Assembly (NCBI GenBank): GCA_019635875.1
Contig: JAHBYP010000007.1
Span: forward strand, 1 to 64,000
Length of the DNA stretch: 64,000 nucleotides
Reading direction: 5' to 3'
Source of the DNA: Alphaproteobacteria bacterium
GTDB taxonomy: Bacteria; Pseudomonadota; Alphaproteobacteria; Reyranellales; Reyranellaceae
A program made the translations under genes and the position numbers. This document shows positions 44,152 to 52,742 of the stretch, in pieces. The notes below the pieces were generated by a model, which saw only the letters and a program-made list of their open reading frames with translations, did not search any database and was not told the DNA's origin. Position 1 is the stretch's first letter, and every line of letters begins with the position of its first letter.

Positions 44152-44982
44152 CGGGTCGATGATGTCGCGCAGCCCGTCGCCCAGCAGGTTGAAGCAGAAC
44201 ACCGCCAGCATCAGCGTCGCGCCGGGAAACAGCGCGATCCACCATTCGCCCGACTGGATGAAGTTGGCGCCCTCGGCGACCATGATGCCCCATTCCGGGG
44301 CCGGCGGGCGCACGCCCAGGCCGATGAACGACAGGCCCGCGGCATTGAGGATGGCGTAGCCCATGGTCAGCGACATCTGCACCATCATGATCGGCATGAT
44401 GTTGGGCAGGATGTGGCCGAACAGCACGCGCGCCTCGCCGTTGCCCGATAGTCGCGCGGCTTCGACGAAGCCGGCCTCGCGGCGGATATTGGCCTCGGCG
44501 CGCGCCACGCGGACATAGAGCGGGAAGTTGATGATCGCCGTGGCGATGATGATGTTGGTGACCTTGTTGCCGAGCGCCGCGACGATACCCATGGCGAGCA
44601 CGAAGAGCGGGAAGGCCATGATGGTGTCGGCGAGCCGGCCGACGATCCTGTCCGGCCATCCCCCGAAATAGCCGGCGGCGACGCCGGAGACCGCGCCGAG
44701 CAGGAAGGCCAGGATCACCGAGGCGAAGGCGATGGTGAGATCGAGCCGTGTCGCCACCAGCACGCGGCTGAAGATGTCGCGGCCGAGCTGGTCGGTGCCG
44801 AACCAGTGCGCCGCCGAGGGCGGCTTCAGGGCGAGGCTGGTGTTGGTCGCCAGCGGATCATGGGGCGCGATCACGGGTCCGAAGATCGCCGCCAGCAGGA
44901 ACAGGGCGAACAGGCCGAAGGCGAAGGCCGTAACCGGATTCTCCGACAGCACGTAGCGGGCGTGGCGCAGCAGGGGGAGCAT
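44137..44982 (-). CDS. peptide/nickel-type ABC importer permease (DppC-like)
   Basis: 281 residues from ATG 44982, which follows a family A repeat. N-terminal helix NPVTAFAFGLFALFLLAAIF, then HWFGTDQLGRDIFSRVLVATR, the hallmark of DppC/OppC, and the coupling loop EAARLSGNGEARVLFGHILP. About six membrane helices. Forms the channel with the DppB-like protein. Confidence 0.92.
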   Translation of the reverse strand: MLPLLRHARYVLSENPVTAFAFGLFALFLLAAIFGPVIAPHDPLATNTSLALKPPSAAHWFGTDQLGRDIFSRVLVATRLDLTIAFASVILAFLLGAVSGVAAGYFGGWPDRIVGRLADTIMAFPLFVLAMGIVAALGNKVTNIIIATAIINFPLYVRVARAEANIRREAGFVEAARLSGNGEARVLFGHILPNIMPIMMVQMSLTMGYAILNAAGLSFIGLGVRPPAPEWGIMVAEGANFIQSGEWWIALFPGATLMLAVFCFNLLGDGLRDIIDPRKRT

Positions 44983-44991
44983 GGCTAACTC

Positions 44992-45118
44992 CCTTCCCCC
45001 GGAGGGGGAAGGTGGCGCGCGCAGCACGACGGAAGGGGGATGTCGAAGACGAACGCAAGAGTCCGTCTTCGACATCCCCCTTCCGCCCTTCGGGCACCTT
45101 CCCCCTTCGGGGGAAGGT
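44992..45118. repeat. family A palindromic repeat, copy 6, inverted
   Basis: Complete element in the opposite orientation to the other copies relative to the + strand: the GCGCGCGCAGCACGACGG block comes first and CCGCCCTTCGGGCACC last. Relative to transcription of the flanking minus-strand permease genes it therefore has the same orientation as the copies before plus-strand genes. Confidence 0.88.
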
Positions 45119-45136
45119 AAAGGTGCGTGGCCTCCC

Positions 45137-46150
45137 TCACGCGTCGAGCCTCACGCGCGGATCGACCAAGCCGTAGAGGATGTCGATCACCAGATTCAGG
45201 GCGATGTAGAGCACCGCCATGGTCAGCACGAAGCCCTGCACCGGTGCGTAGTCCGAGGTGATCAGTGCGTTGACGGCATACAGGCCGATGCCCGGCCAGG
45301 CGAACACCGTCTCGACCAGCACGTTGGCGCCCAGCAGGAAGGAGAACACCATGCCAAGCGTGGTGATCACCGGCAGCACGGCGTTGCGGAAGGCGTAGGT
45401 GAAGATCACGGTGCGCGGCGCCAGGCCGCTGGCGCGCGCGGTGCGGATGAAGTCGCTGCCCAGCACCGACAGCATCGAGCCGCGCGTCATGCGGGCCAGC
45501 GGCGCCAGCGAGAAGATCGCCATCGCCGAGGCGGGCAGCGCCAGCTGCCGCAGGCTGCCCCAGAAGGCCTCGCCGTTGCCGGTCAGCAGGCTGTCGATCA
45601 GGTAGAAACCGGTGATGTGCGTCGGCGGCGAGACGAAGATGTCGAGCCGGCCGGTGGGCGCCGGCGCGATCTGCAGCAGGTAATAGAAGACATAGGCGAA
45701 GAGCAGGCCGGTGAAGAACACCGGCAAGGACACGCCGGCGGTGGTGACGATTCGGCAGAGATGGTCGATCCACGAGCCCTGCTTCACCGCCGCCAGCACA
45801 CCCAGCGGGATGGCGATCCCCGCTGAGACGAAAAGCGCCACCAGCGTCAGCTCGGCCGAGGCGGGCAGGCGGGTGGCGATCTCGCTGACGACGGGTTGGC
45901 CGGTCGACAGCGAGGTGCCGAGATTGCCGCTCAGCAGGTCGCCGACATAGACGACGAACTGCTCGGGCAGCGATTTGTCGAGCCCGAGCTTGGCGCGGAT
46001 CTCGGCGATCGCCTGCGGCGTGGCGGCGAGCCCGGCGAAATACGCTGCCGGATCGCCCGGCAGCAGGCGGGTGAGCATGAAGGTGACGATCACCACGCCG
46101 ATGACGCTCGGCACGGCCGTCGCCAGGCGCGACAGGATCTGGCCGAGCAT
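45137..46150 (-). CDS. peptide/nickel-type ABC importer permease (DppB-like)
   Basis: 337 residues. N-terminal helix GQILSRLATAVPSVIGVVIV, the periplasmic segment RLLPGDPAAYFAG, several helices, and the coupling loop RTARASGLAPRTVIFTYAFR. DppB-type permeases are recognised by LPGDPA and by this loop. Starts 12 bases after the binding-protein stop. Confidence 0.92.
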   Translation of the reverse strand: MLGQILSRLATAVPSVIGVVIVTFMLTRLLPGDPAAYFAGLAATPQAIAEIRAKLGLDKSLPEQFVVYVGDLLSGNLGTSLSTGQPVVSEIATRLPASAELTLVALFVSAGIAIPLGVLAAVKQGSWIDHLCRIVTTAGVSLPVFFTGLLFAYVFYYLLQIAPAPTGRLDIFVSPPTHITGFYLIDSLLTGNGEAFWGSLRQLALPASAMAIFSLAPLARMTRGSMLSVLGSDFIRTARASGLAPRTVIFTYAFRNAVLPVITTLGMVFSFLLGANVLVETVFAWPGIGLYAVNALITSDYAPVQGFVLTMAVLYIALNLVIDILYGLVDPRVRLDA

Positions 46151-46162
46151 CGCCGATGTACC

Positions 46163-47764
46163 TCAGCCCTTGACGAGCTGGCGGTAGTCGAGCTGGCGAT
46201 GGAACCAGTAGCGGTAGCCGGTGACGTTCTTCTGCATCGCCACGTTGAGCAGCGGCTGGAACAGCGGGATGCGCGGCACGTCCTCGAACGCCGTGTCGAC
46301 GAAGCCCTTTACCGCCGCCTCGTATTCCGGTCCCGTGCTGAAACGCGCCTTGTCGATCAGCGCGTCCATGGCGGGGTTCTGGTAGCTCATGGTGTTGAAG
46401 ACGGCGTTCTGGCCGTGATAGCACCAGAAGAAGAAGTACTCGGCGTAGTTCAGCCAGCCGCCGAAGGTGTTGGTGATCATCGGCATCTGCTTCTTCAAGA
46501 GCTCCGCACGCCAGTTGGCGCCGGGGATCTTGTTGATCGTCGCCTTGATGCCGATCTGGCCGAGGGCCTCCTGCACCAGCACGCTGAGCGGTTCGTTGAT
46601 GCCGGCGAGACCGAGGTCGAAGCTCAGCGTCGTCTCGAAGCCGTTGGCATGGCCGGCCTCGGCCAGCAGCGCCTTGGCCTTGGCGATGTCCGTTGTGTAG
46701 CCGTGCTTCTGCGGCCAGCTCGTGCCCTTGGCCTTGTTGTCGGCGCCGCCGTAGAGCGGGATCGACTGGCCGTACATCACGGCCTCGTGGATCTTCTGGT
46801 AGGGGATGGCATAGGCCACCGCCTGGCGCACCTTGACGTTGTCGAACGGCTTCTGCTTCACGTTCATGCCGATGTACTGCATGGCGTTCTCGACCGGCGT
46901 GCCGACGATGCTGAGCTTGGGCGAGGCCTTGAGCTCGGCGAAATCCTTCGAGCCGAGATCGAATGAGATGTCGGCGTCGCCGCGCTCCAAAAGCGCGCGC
47001 CGGTTGCCGGCGCTGGGAATGATGCGCAGGATCACGCGGCGGATCTTGGGCAGCGTGCCGTTCTTCCAGTCCTCGTTGCGCGCGTAGACGACCTCCTGGC
47101 CGGGCTGCCAGCGCTCGACCTTGTAGGCGCCGCCGCCGGCGAGGTTGTTCTTGGTCCACTCCATCGCCCAGGGGTCCGTGGCGGTCGCGTGCTTCTTGCA
47201 GAGCTCGGAATGCATGACGACTGGCACCGGCACGGCGAGGTCGGGCATGGTGAGCTTGTCGGCGCGCAGGAAATCGACGCGGAAAGTGTGATCGTCGACG
47301 GCGACGAACTGCTCGGGCTTCTCCAGCGAGCCCGCCCGCATCTGGAAGGTCGGGAAGCCGCCCACCTTGACGGCGCGGTCGAACGACCACTTCACGTCCT
47401 TCGCCGTGATCGGCGTGCCGTCGTGGAACTTGGCATCCTTGCGCAGCTTGAAGGTCGCCGAGGTCGCGGTGACGTTGAAGTCGGTCGCCAGTTCGGGCTC
47501 GAGCTTGGAATAGTCGTAGTGGTCGTGACCGCTGGAATCCTTCTTCACGCCATAGGTCATCAGCCGGTCATGCGTGTTCCACGACACCTCGTAGGACGGC
47601 CGGTTGGCGCCCACGCCGTGGATGTCCATCATGTTGGGCGTGTTCTCGGCGACGATCAGCAGCGTCTCCTGCCGGGACTGCGCCTTCAGCGGCGAGAACA
47701 CCGCCGGCGCCGCCATTGACGTGGCCAAGGCGCTCGAAGATGCGAGAAAGGTGCGGCGCTTCAT
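46163..47764 (-). CDS. peptide/nickel-type ABC solute-binding protein (DppA-like)
   Basis: 533 residues, first gene of the importer-atz operon. Exported: MKRRTFLASSSALATSMAAP has a twin-arginine-like basic region (KRRTFL) and a cleavage site near VFSPLKAQS. Mature features: KLRKDAKFHDGTPITAKDVK, the family motif, and NVKVRQAVAYAIPYQKIHE. Because atzG, atzE and the AtzH-like gene follow in the same direction with overlaps, the ligand may be a ureide or an amide-containing compound rather than a peptide; this is inference from linkage only. Confidence 0.92.
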   Translation of the reverse strand: MKRRTFLASSSALATSMAAPAVFSPLKAQSRQETLLIVAENTPNMMDIHGVGANRPSYEVSWNTHDRLMTYGVKKDSSGHDHYDYSKLEPELATDFNVTATSATFKLRKDAKFHDGTPITAKDVKWSFDRAVKVGGFPTFQMRAGSLEKPEQFVAVDDHTFRVDFLRADKLTMPDLAVPVPVVMHSELCKKHATATDPWAMEWTKNNLAGGGAYKVERWQPGQEVVYARNEDWKNGTLPKIRRVILRIIPSAGNRRALLERGDADISFDLGSKDFAELKASPKLSIVGTPVENAMQYIGMNVKQKPFDNVKVRQAVAYAIPYQKIHEAVMYGQSIPLYGGADNKAKGTSWPQKHGYTTDIAKAKALLAEAGHANGFETTLSFDLGLAGINEPLSVLVQEALGQIGIKATINKIPGANWRAELLKKQMPMITNTFGGWLNYAEYFFFWCYHGQNAVFNTMSYQNPAMDALIDKARFSTGPEYEAAVKGFVDTAFEDVPRIPLFQPLLNVAMQKNVTGYRYWFHRQLDYRQLVKG

Positions 47765-47862
47765 GATGGATCTCCCCGTCTGCCCCGACGCACAGGCAGC
47801 AAGGGGTGTGCCAGCGGCTTTCCCATGGATTCACGGGGTTGTCTGACGAGGGGGGAGCCACT

Positions 47863-47900
47863 TTGCATACAATAAGTCGCTTCATGCCTACTAATTAGGC
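47863..47900. promoter_or_regulatory. operator-like dyads in the divergent importer/atzF promoter
   Basis: Two A/T-rich symmetrical sequences lie in the 211-base gap between divergent genes. TTGCATACAA (47863-47872) resembles the TTGTATACAA-type sites bound by many GntR/FCD regulators, and a GntR gene lies at the end of atzF. GCCTACTAATTAGGC (47886-47900) has arms GCCTA/TAGGC. Either could control both transcription units. Confidence 0.5.
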
Positions 47901-47975
47901 AAGCTGGAACTGATCCGGCGTTCTACGCGTGGCACAGGCCTTGATTAGAAGGGGATCATGCGAGGGGGAGGCGTG

Positions 47976-49814
47976 ATGGCGTCGGCATCTGACAGTCTGG
48001 ATATCCAGCGCCTGCGTCAGGACTACTGCGCGGGCCGCCGCAGGCCGTCGGCTGTCATCGAAACGGTGCTGGCGCGCATCGCCGCCGCCGGCGATGACGC
48101 GGTGTGGATCAGCCGCTTCCCCGACGACGCATTGCGCTCGCAGGCCGTCGGGCTCGACCGGGCATGGGCTGACGACCCGACGGTCCTCGATCGCCTGCCA
48201 CTGTTCGGCGTGCCCTTCGCGGTGAAGGACAATATCGACGTTGCGGGGCTACCGACGACGGCGGCCTGCCCGGCCTTCGCCTACACACCCGGGAAGTCGG
48301 CAACCGTCGTCGATCGGCTCACGGCAGCGGGCGCGATCGTCGTCGGCAAGACCAACCTCGATCAGTTCGCCACGGGTCTTGTCGGCGTGCGCTCGCCCTA
48401 TGGCGTGGCGCGCAATCCGTTCGATGCCGCCTATCTGCCCGGCGGCTCGAGCTCGGGCTCGGCGGTCGCCGTGTCCTCGGGACTGGTGAGCTTCGCGCTG
48501 GGCACCGACACCGCTGGCTCGGGCCGCGTGCCGGCGGGCTTCAACAACATCGTCGGGCTGAAACCCAGCATCGGCCTGCTCTCGACCTCGGGCGTGGTGC
48601 CGGCCTGTCGCGCGCTCGACGTGGTCTCGATCTTCGCGCTCGGCGTCGGCGACAGCCTCGCCGTGCTGCGCGCGGCGATGGGCTTCGATGCGGCCGACAT
48701 CTATTCGCGTGCCGCGCCGGCCGGCTTCGTCGCCGATCTCACCGCGCCGCCGGCGCGGTTCCGTTGCGCCGTGCCACGGCCCGACCAACGCGCGTTCTTC
48801 GGCGATGCGCAGGCCGCTTCGATCTATGCGCGATCGCTCGACCGCCTGCGGCACCTCGGCGCGACCCTGGTCGAGGTCGACTATGCGCCGCTCGCCGAAG
48901 CCGCCGCCGTGCTCTACAGCCCGGCCGGCGCCGCCGAGCGCACCACGGCGATCGACGCCTTCATCGCCGAGCGCGGTGCGGACATGCACCCGGTGACGCG
49001 CGCCATCATCGACAGCGGCCGCACGGCCACCGCCGTCGACGTCTATCGCGCGCGCGACCGGCTGCGCGCCTTGCGCCGCCACGCCGAAGCGATCTTCGCC
49101 GACTGCGACGTGCTGGCGGTGCCGACCTCGGGCACGATCTACCGTGTCGAGGAGGTGCTCGCCGATCCGGTGCGGCTCAACAGCAATCTCGGCCATTACA
49201 CCAATTTCGTGAACCAGCTCGACCTCTCGGCCATCGCCGTGCCGGCCGGCTTGCGTGCCGATGGACTGCCCGCCGGGCTGACGCTGATCGCGCCGGCTTT
49301 CCGCGAGGGTCGCCTGGCGGCGCTCGGCGAGGCCTTCCATCGCGATGTCGGTGGCACGATGGGCGCGACCGGCGTCGCGCTGCCGCCGGCGGAAGTGGCG
49401 GGCGCCGCGCCGGACTATCCCGACATGCCGATCGTCGTGGTCGGCGCGCACATGCGCGACCTGCCGCTCAATCGCGAGCTTAAGGCATTGGGCGCGCGCT
49501 TCGAGTCGGCCTGCGCGACGGCGCCGACCTATCGCTTCTACCGCCTGCCCGGAGCGGGCGTGGCGCGACCGGGGTTGGTCCGGGTCGCCACGGAAGGCGT
49601 GGCGATCGACGGCGAGATTTGGCGCCTGCCGACGGAAGCGGTCGGCGCGCTGCTGGCCCGCGTTCCCTCGCCGCTGGGGCTGGGCGACATCACGCTCGCC
49701 GACGGTCGCAAGGTGAAGGGCTTCCTCTGCGAAGCGGCGGCCGTCGAGGGCGCCGAGGACATCTCCTCCTGCGGCGGCTGGCGCGGCTACCTCGCGCGCG
49801 CCGCCGCGACATAG
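47976..49814 (+). CDS. atzF: allophanate hydrolase
   Basis: 612 residues, full length for AtzF. The N-terminal amidase-signature domain (about 1-440) shows Lys in FAVKDNIDVAGLPTTAACPAF, and LPGGSSSGSAVAVSSGLV with GTDTAGSGRVPAG containing the catalytic Ser pair. The C-terminal ~130 residues (PIVVVGAHMRDLPLNREL; EDISSCGGWRGYLA) form the extra domain found only in allophanate hydrolases. The enzyme converts allophanate to ammonia and carbon dioxide, the last step of urea-amidolyase-type, biuret and cyanuric acid breakdown. ATG 47976 is preferred over ATG 47958 because GGGGGAGG lies just before it. Divergent from the importer-atzGE operon and overlapping the GntR gene end by 28 bases. Confidence 0.93.
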   Translation: MASASDSLDIQRLRQDYCAGRRRPSAVIETVLARIAAAGDDAVWISRFPDDALRSQAVGLDRAWADDPTVLDRLPLFGVPFAVKDNIDVAGLPTTAACPAFAYTPGKSATVVDRLTAAGAIVVGKTNLDQFATGLVGVRSPYGVARNPFDAAYLPGGSSSGSAVAVSSGLVSFALGTDTAGSGRVPAGFNNIVGLKPSIGLLSTSGVVPACRALDVVSIFALGVGDSLAVLRAAMGFDAADIYSRAAPAGFVADLTAPPARFRCAVPRPDQRAFFGDAQAASIYARSLDRLRHLGATLVEVDYAPLAEAAAVLYSPAGAAERTTAIDAFIAERGADMHPVTRAIIDSGRTATAVDVYRARDRLRALRRHAEAIFADCDVLAVPTSGTIYRVEEVLADPVRLNSNLGHYTNFVNQLDLSAIAVPAGLRADGLPAGLTLIAPAFREGRLAALGEAFHRDVGGTMGATGVALPPAEVAGAAPDYPDMPIVVVGAHMRDLPLNRELKALGARFESACATAPTYRFYRLPGAGVARPGLVRVATEGVAIDGEIWRLPTEAVGALLARVPSPLGLGDITLADGRKVKGFLCEAAAVEGAEDISSCGGWRGYLARAAAT

Positions 49815-50473
49815 GTCAGCGACGCGTCGCTCACCGTGTGGACATGGGCGCGCACATGGGCGGCGGCCCGGGCCGCCTCGCCGCGCTGGATCGCCTCGAC
49901 CACCAGCGCGTGCTCGCCGAAGGACCTCGCCAGCCGGCCCGAAACGTTGAACTGCCCGGTGCGATAGGGCGCGACGCGCCGTCGCGCGGCGTGCGCGGCG
50001 TCCTCGAGCGGGCGATTGTGGCTGCCGCGGTAGATCGCGGCATGGAATTCGGTGTTCAGCGCATCGTAGTCCTCGCGCACGCCGTGCCGCATTGCCTCGC
50101 CCGCGCGCTCGTGGATCTGCGCCAGCAGGCGCCGCTCGACCGGCGTCATGCGCTGCGCCGCGTAGTGGGCGCACAGCGCCTCCAGGTCGGCCATCAGCTC
50201 GAAGGCTTCCGTGACCATGGCCGGCGCCAGCTGGGCGACCACCAGGCCGCGGCCCTGGCGCTGGGCCAGGCCGATGCCGACCAGCTGGTTCAGCGCCTCG
50301 CGCACCGGGGTGCGCGACACGGCGAAGCGCTCGGCCGTGCCGACCTCGTCCAGCCGCGTGCCGGGCGCCAGGCGGCCGGTGATGATCTCGTCGGCCAGGC
50401 TCCGACGGATGCTCTCGGCGCGCGTGGCGGCCTCGACATCGGCAATCGGCACGATCGGACTGGCGATCGACAT
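49787..50473 (-). CDS. GntR-family regulator (FCD type)
   Basis: 228 residues from ATG 50473. Winged helix-turn-helix at the N-terminus (ESIRRSLADEIITGRLAPGT, RFAVSRTPVREALNQLVGIG) and an all-helical FCD ligand-binding domain with the metal-binding pattern (Asp in DYDALNTEFHAAIYRGSHN, then the His of FGEHALVVEAI). FCD regulators respond to small carboxylates or related metabolites. It is convergent with atzF and overlaps it by 28 bases, and is the obvious candidate to act on the dyad at 47863. Confidence 0.9.
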   Translation of the reverse strand: MSIASPIVPIADVEAATRAESIRRSLADEIITGRLAPGTRLDEVGTAERFAVSRTPVREALNQLVGIGLAQRQGRGLVVAQLAPAMVTEAFELMADLEALCAHYAAQRMTPVERRLLAQIHERAGEAMRHGVREDYDALNTEFHAAIYRGSHNRPLEDAAHAARRRVAPYRTGQFNVSGRLARSFGEHALVVEAIQRGEAARAAAHVRAHVHTVSDASLTYVAAARAR

Positions 50474-50606
50474 CGAACCCCGTGGTGTTTCCGTCCCGGG
50501 ACGATCATACGCAAGACGCGGGCCGTTGGCTCCCATGCGCTGCCGGACCTTGGATGGGCCGCCGGTCCGGGCAAGAATGGCGCGACAAGACATGCGGGAG
50601 AGACGT

Positions 50607-51773
50607 GTGGACGGCGTGGTCAACATCGAGGATCTGCGCAAGGCGGCCAAGCGACGGCTGCCCAGGATCGCCTTCGACTTCATCGAGGGCGGCGTCGAGG
50701 ACGAGCACGGCCTTGACGGCTGCGAGAACGCCTTCCGCCGCCGCGAGCTGGTGCCGCGCTACATGGTCGACGTCAGCAAGCGTGACCAGAGCGCGGTGCT
50801 GTTCGGGCGCAGCTATTCGAGCCCCTTCGGGATTGCCCCCACCGGGCTGGCCGGCCTGTTCCGCCCCGGCGCCGATCTGATGCTGGCCCAGGCGGCGCGC
50901 GACGCCAACGTGCCGTTCATCATGTCGGGCGCCAGCACCGCCTCGATCGAGGATCTCGGCAAGCTGGCGCCGGACCACGGCTGGTACCAGCTCTACACGG
51001 CCAAGGACCGCGGCATCTCCGAGGACATGATCCGCCGGGTGAAGGACGCCGGTCTGAAGACCTTGGCGATGACCGTCGACGTGCCGGTCGGCTCGAACCG
51101 CGAGCGCAACGTGCGCAACGGCTTCTCGCGTCCCTTGCGCATGACCTGGGCGGTGAAGTTCGAGGCGCTGCGCCATCCCGGCTGGATGATGGAGTACTTG
51201 CGCACCGGTACGCCGATGTTCTCCAACTGGCAGCCCTACGCGCCCAAGGGCGCCAGCGCCGACGACGTCGCCGCCTTCGTTGCCACCCAGACGCCGACCT
51301 CGGTGACCTGGAAGGACGTCGAGAATTTCCGCCGCCTGTGGCCCGGCAAGTTCGTCATCAAGGGCATCATGCATCCCGACGACGCGCTGCGCGCCCAGTC
51401 GATCGGCGTCGACGGCATCATGGTGTCCAACCACGGCGCCCGGCAGCTCGACCGCGCGCCCTCGCCGCTCGACGTGCTGCCGGCGGTGGTCGAGGCGGTC
51501 GGCGACAAGATGACGTTGATGCTCGACGGCGGCGTGCGCCGCGGCGCCGACGTGATCACCGCCTTGTGCCTGGGCGCGAAGTTCATCTTCATGGGTCGCC
51601 CGACGCTCTACGGTGCCGCCGCCGGCGGCCTGGCCGGCGCCACCAAGGCGCTGGGCATCTTCCGCCGCGAGGTCGACCTGGTGATGGCCCAGATCGGCGC
51701 GCCCGATCTCGCCGCGCTGGGGCCGCACTACCTGATGTGGGACGAGGATCGGCGGCGCAACGCGCGGGTGTAG
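50607..51773 (+). CDS. FMN-dependent alpha-hydroxyacid oxidase/dehydrogenase
   Basis: About 388 residues from GTG 50607, with GGGAGA upstream; ATG 50592 would add 5 residues. (beta/alpha)8 barrel of the lactate/glycolate oxidase family: AFDFIEGGVEDE at the start, SSPFGIAPTGLAGLFRPG, TMTVDVPVGSNRERN, and the catalytic stretch VSNHGARQLDRAPSPLDVLP with base His and substrate Arg. It then shows LMLDGGVRRGADVITALCLG for FMN phosphate. It oxidises an L-2-hydroxyacid such as lactate or mandelate to the 2-oxoacid. Ends just before a strong terminator. Confidence 0.92.
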   Translation: MDGVVNIEDLRKAAKRRLPRIAFDFIEGGVEDEHGLDGCENAFRRRELVPRYMVDVSKRDQSAVLFGRSYSSPFGIAPTGLAGLFRPGADLMLAQAARDANVPFIMSGASTASIEDLGKLAPDHGWYQLYTAKDRGISEDMIRRVKDAGLKTLAMTVDVPVGSNRERNVRNGFSRPLRMTWAVKFEALRHPGWMMEYLRTGTPMFSNWQPYAPKGASADDVAAFVATQTPTSVTWKDVENFRRLWPGKFVIKGIMHPDDALRAQSIGVDGIMVSNHGARQLDRAPSPLDVLPAVVEAVGDKMTLMLDGGVRRGADVITALCLGAKFIFMGRPTLYGAAAGGLAGATKALGIFRREVDLVMAQIGAPDLAALGPHYLMWDEDRRRNARV

Positions 51774-51788
51774 CGGGCCCGGAACGAC

Positions 51789-51823
51789 AAGAGGCCGGCA
51801 CCATCGCGTGGTGCCGGCCTCTT
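51789..51823. terminator. intrinsic terminator, bidirectional
   Basis: Perfect 15-bp stem AAGAGGCCGGCACCA / TGGTGCCGGCCTCTT around loop TCGCG, followed on the plus strand by TTTGC and on the minus strand by a T-containing run. It separates the oxidase gene from the convergent Flp pilin gene and would serve both. Confidence 0.85.
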
Positions 51824-51875
51824 TGCTGACGCTGTTGAGATCCCCAGACTCTCCGGAGCGGTGTTCCGCGTCCGA

Positions 51876-52037
51876 CTACTGCAGGCTGTTGGAGGTGTTC
51901 ATCATCATGCCGCTGAGCTTGGTGCCCACCGTGCTGAACGCGGTGATGGCGGCGACCGAGATCAGGGCGGCGATCAGACCGTACTCGATGGCGGTGGCGC
52001 CGGACTCGTCACGCAGAAGGTTCTGAAGAAAACGCAT
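51876..52037 (-). CDS. Flp/Fap-family type IVb pilin, orphan
   Basis: 53 residues from ATG 52037 (MRFLQNLLRDESG). The prepilin signature SG-ATAIEYGLIAALISVAA is complete: cleavage by prepilin peptidase after Gly, Glu at +5 and Tyr at +6, then a hydrophobic helix. The C-terminal part is short, as in Flp pilins. Tad-system genes are not nearby, so the assembly machinery must lie elsewhere. The upstream region is very A/T-rich, in contrast to the rest of the window. Confidence 0.92.
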   Translation of the reverse strand: MRFLQNLLRDESGATAIEYGLIAALISVAAITAFSTVGTKLSGMMMNTSNSLQ

Positions 52038-52208
52038 AGCGGAAATCCCCCATATCAATGTGTATTAATAATTAAACGTTAACGATCCATCTTTTATCGT
52101 GATTTGATCGTGAACGCAAGGGAATTGTTTTAAGTCCTGCCGATTCTTTGGAGAATCGGGATTCTCGTTGTCCTGTCACCACTTAAGGTCAGATCGGAGG
52201 TTGACCGC
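52038..52208. promoter_or_regulatory. A/T-rich promoter region of the pilin gene with one hairpin
   Basis: About 60 bases upstream of the pilin ATG are unusually A/T-rich (TTAATAATTAAACGTTAAC on the plus strand), likely a strong promoter, with GGGGGAT as ribosome-binding sequence. A perfect hairpin CCGATTCT / AGAATCGG (52140-52159, loop TTGG) lies further out. It has no T-tract on either side, so it may mark an operator or the end of an unrelated transcript. Confidence 0.5.
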
Positions 52209-52688
52209 CTAGCGCAGGGCTTCATCGAGCAGGGTCAATGCCTCCAGCGCGAACCGGCGCATGTTGTCGACGCGGTCCGTCTTGCCGGTTTCGATGGTGA
52301 TGCTGCGCTCCGCAGGCCCGCTGATGCCGACGCAGGCGTGGCCGGCGGCATCGCCATAGCGATTGCCGGTGGGGCCGCTGGCGCCGGTCTCGGAGATGCC
52401 CCAGGTGGTGCCCAGCCGCTGACGGATGGTGCGCGCCATCAGCATGGCATAGGGCTCGGTCGACGCGCGCAGACCGACGCGGGCTTCGGGCGGGATCATC
52501 AGCAACGCGTCGCCGGCGGCGCGGGTGTAGATCACCGCGCCGCCGACGTAGTAGGCCGAAGCGCCGGGCACCGCGAGCAGGGCGGCGGAGACGAGACCGC
52601 CGATCGAGGACTCGGCGACCGATATCGTCTCGCCGCGCGCCTTGAGCCGCTCGCCGATGCGCGCCGCGATGGGCAGCAGGTCCTGCAT
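52209..52688 (-). CDS. CinA-family nicotinamide-nucleotide amidohydrolase-like protein
   Basis: 159 residues from ATG 52688, following GGGAGACTTCACC. Corresponds to the C-terminal (PncC) domain of CinA alone: TISVAESSIGGLVSAALLAVPGAS is the family hallmark, followed by AYYVGGAVIYTRAAG and WGISETGASGPTGNRYGD. PncC hydrolyses nicotinamide mononucleotide to nicotinate mononucleotide in NAD salvage. The normal AES-(T/C)-GG segment has Ser-Ile here (AESSIGG), a conservative change. Confidence 0.88.
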   Translation of the reverse strand: MQDLLPIAARIGERLKARGETISVAESSIGGLVSAALLAVPGASAYYVGGAVIYTRAAGDALLMIPPEARVGLRASTEPYAMLMARTIRQRLGTTWGISETGASGPTGNRYGDAAGHACVGISGPAERSITIETGKTDRVDNMRRFALEALTLLDEALR

Positions 52689-52742
52689 GGTGAAGTCTCC
52701 CGTTCGCGTCATCGCGTGCGCCGCGAAGGATGACGCGTCGCG

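Noticed and set aside
52140-52159. Hairpin CCGATTCT/AGAATCGG as an intrinsic terminator
   Set aside because: No T-tract on either strand and moderate stem; not called a terminator.
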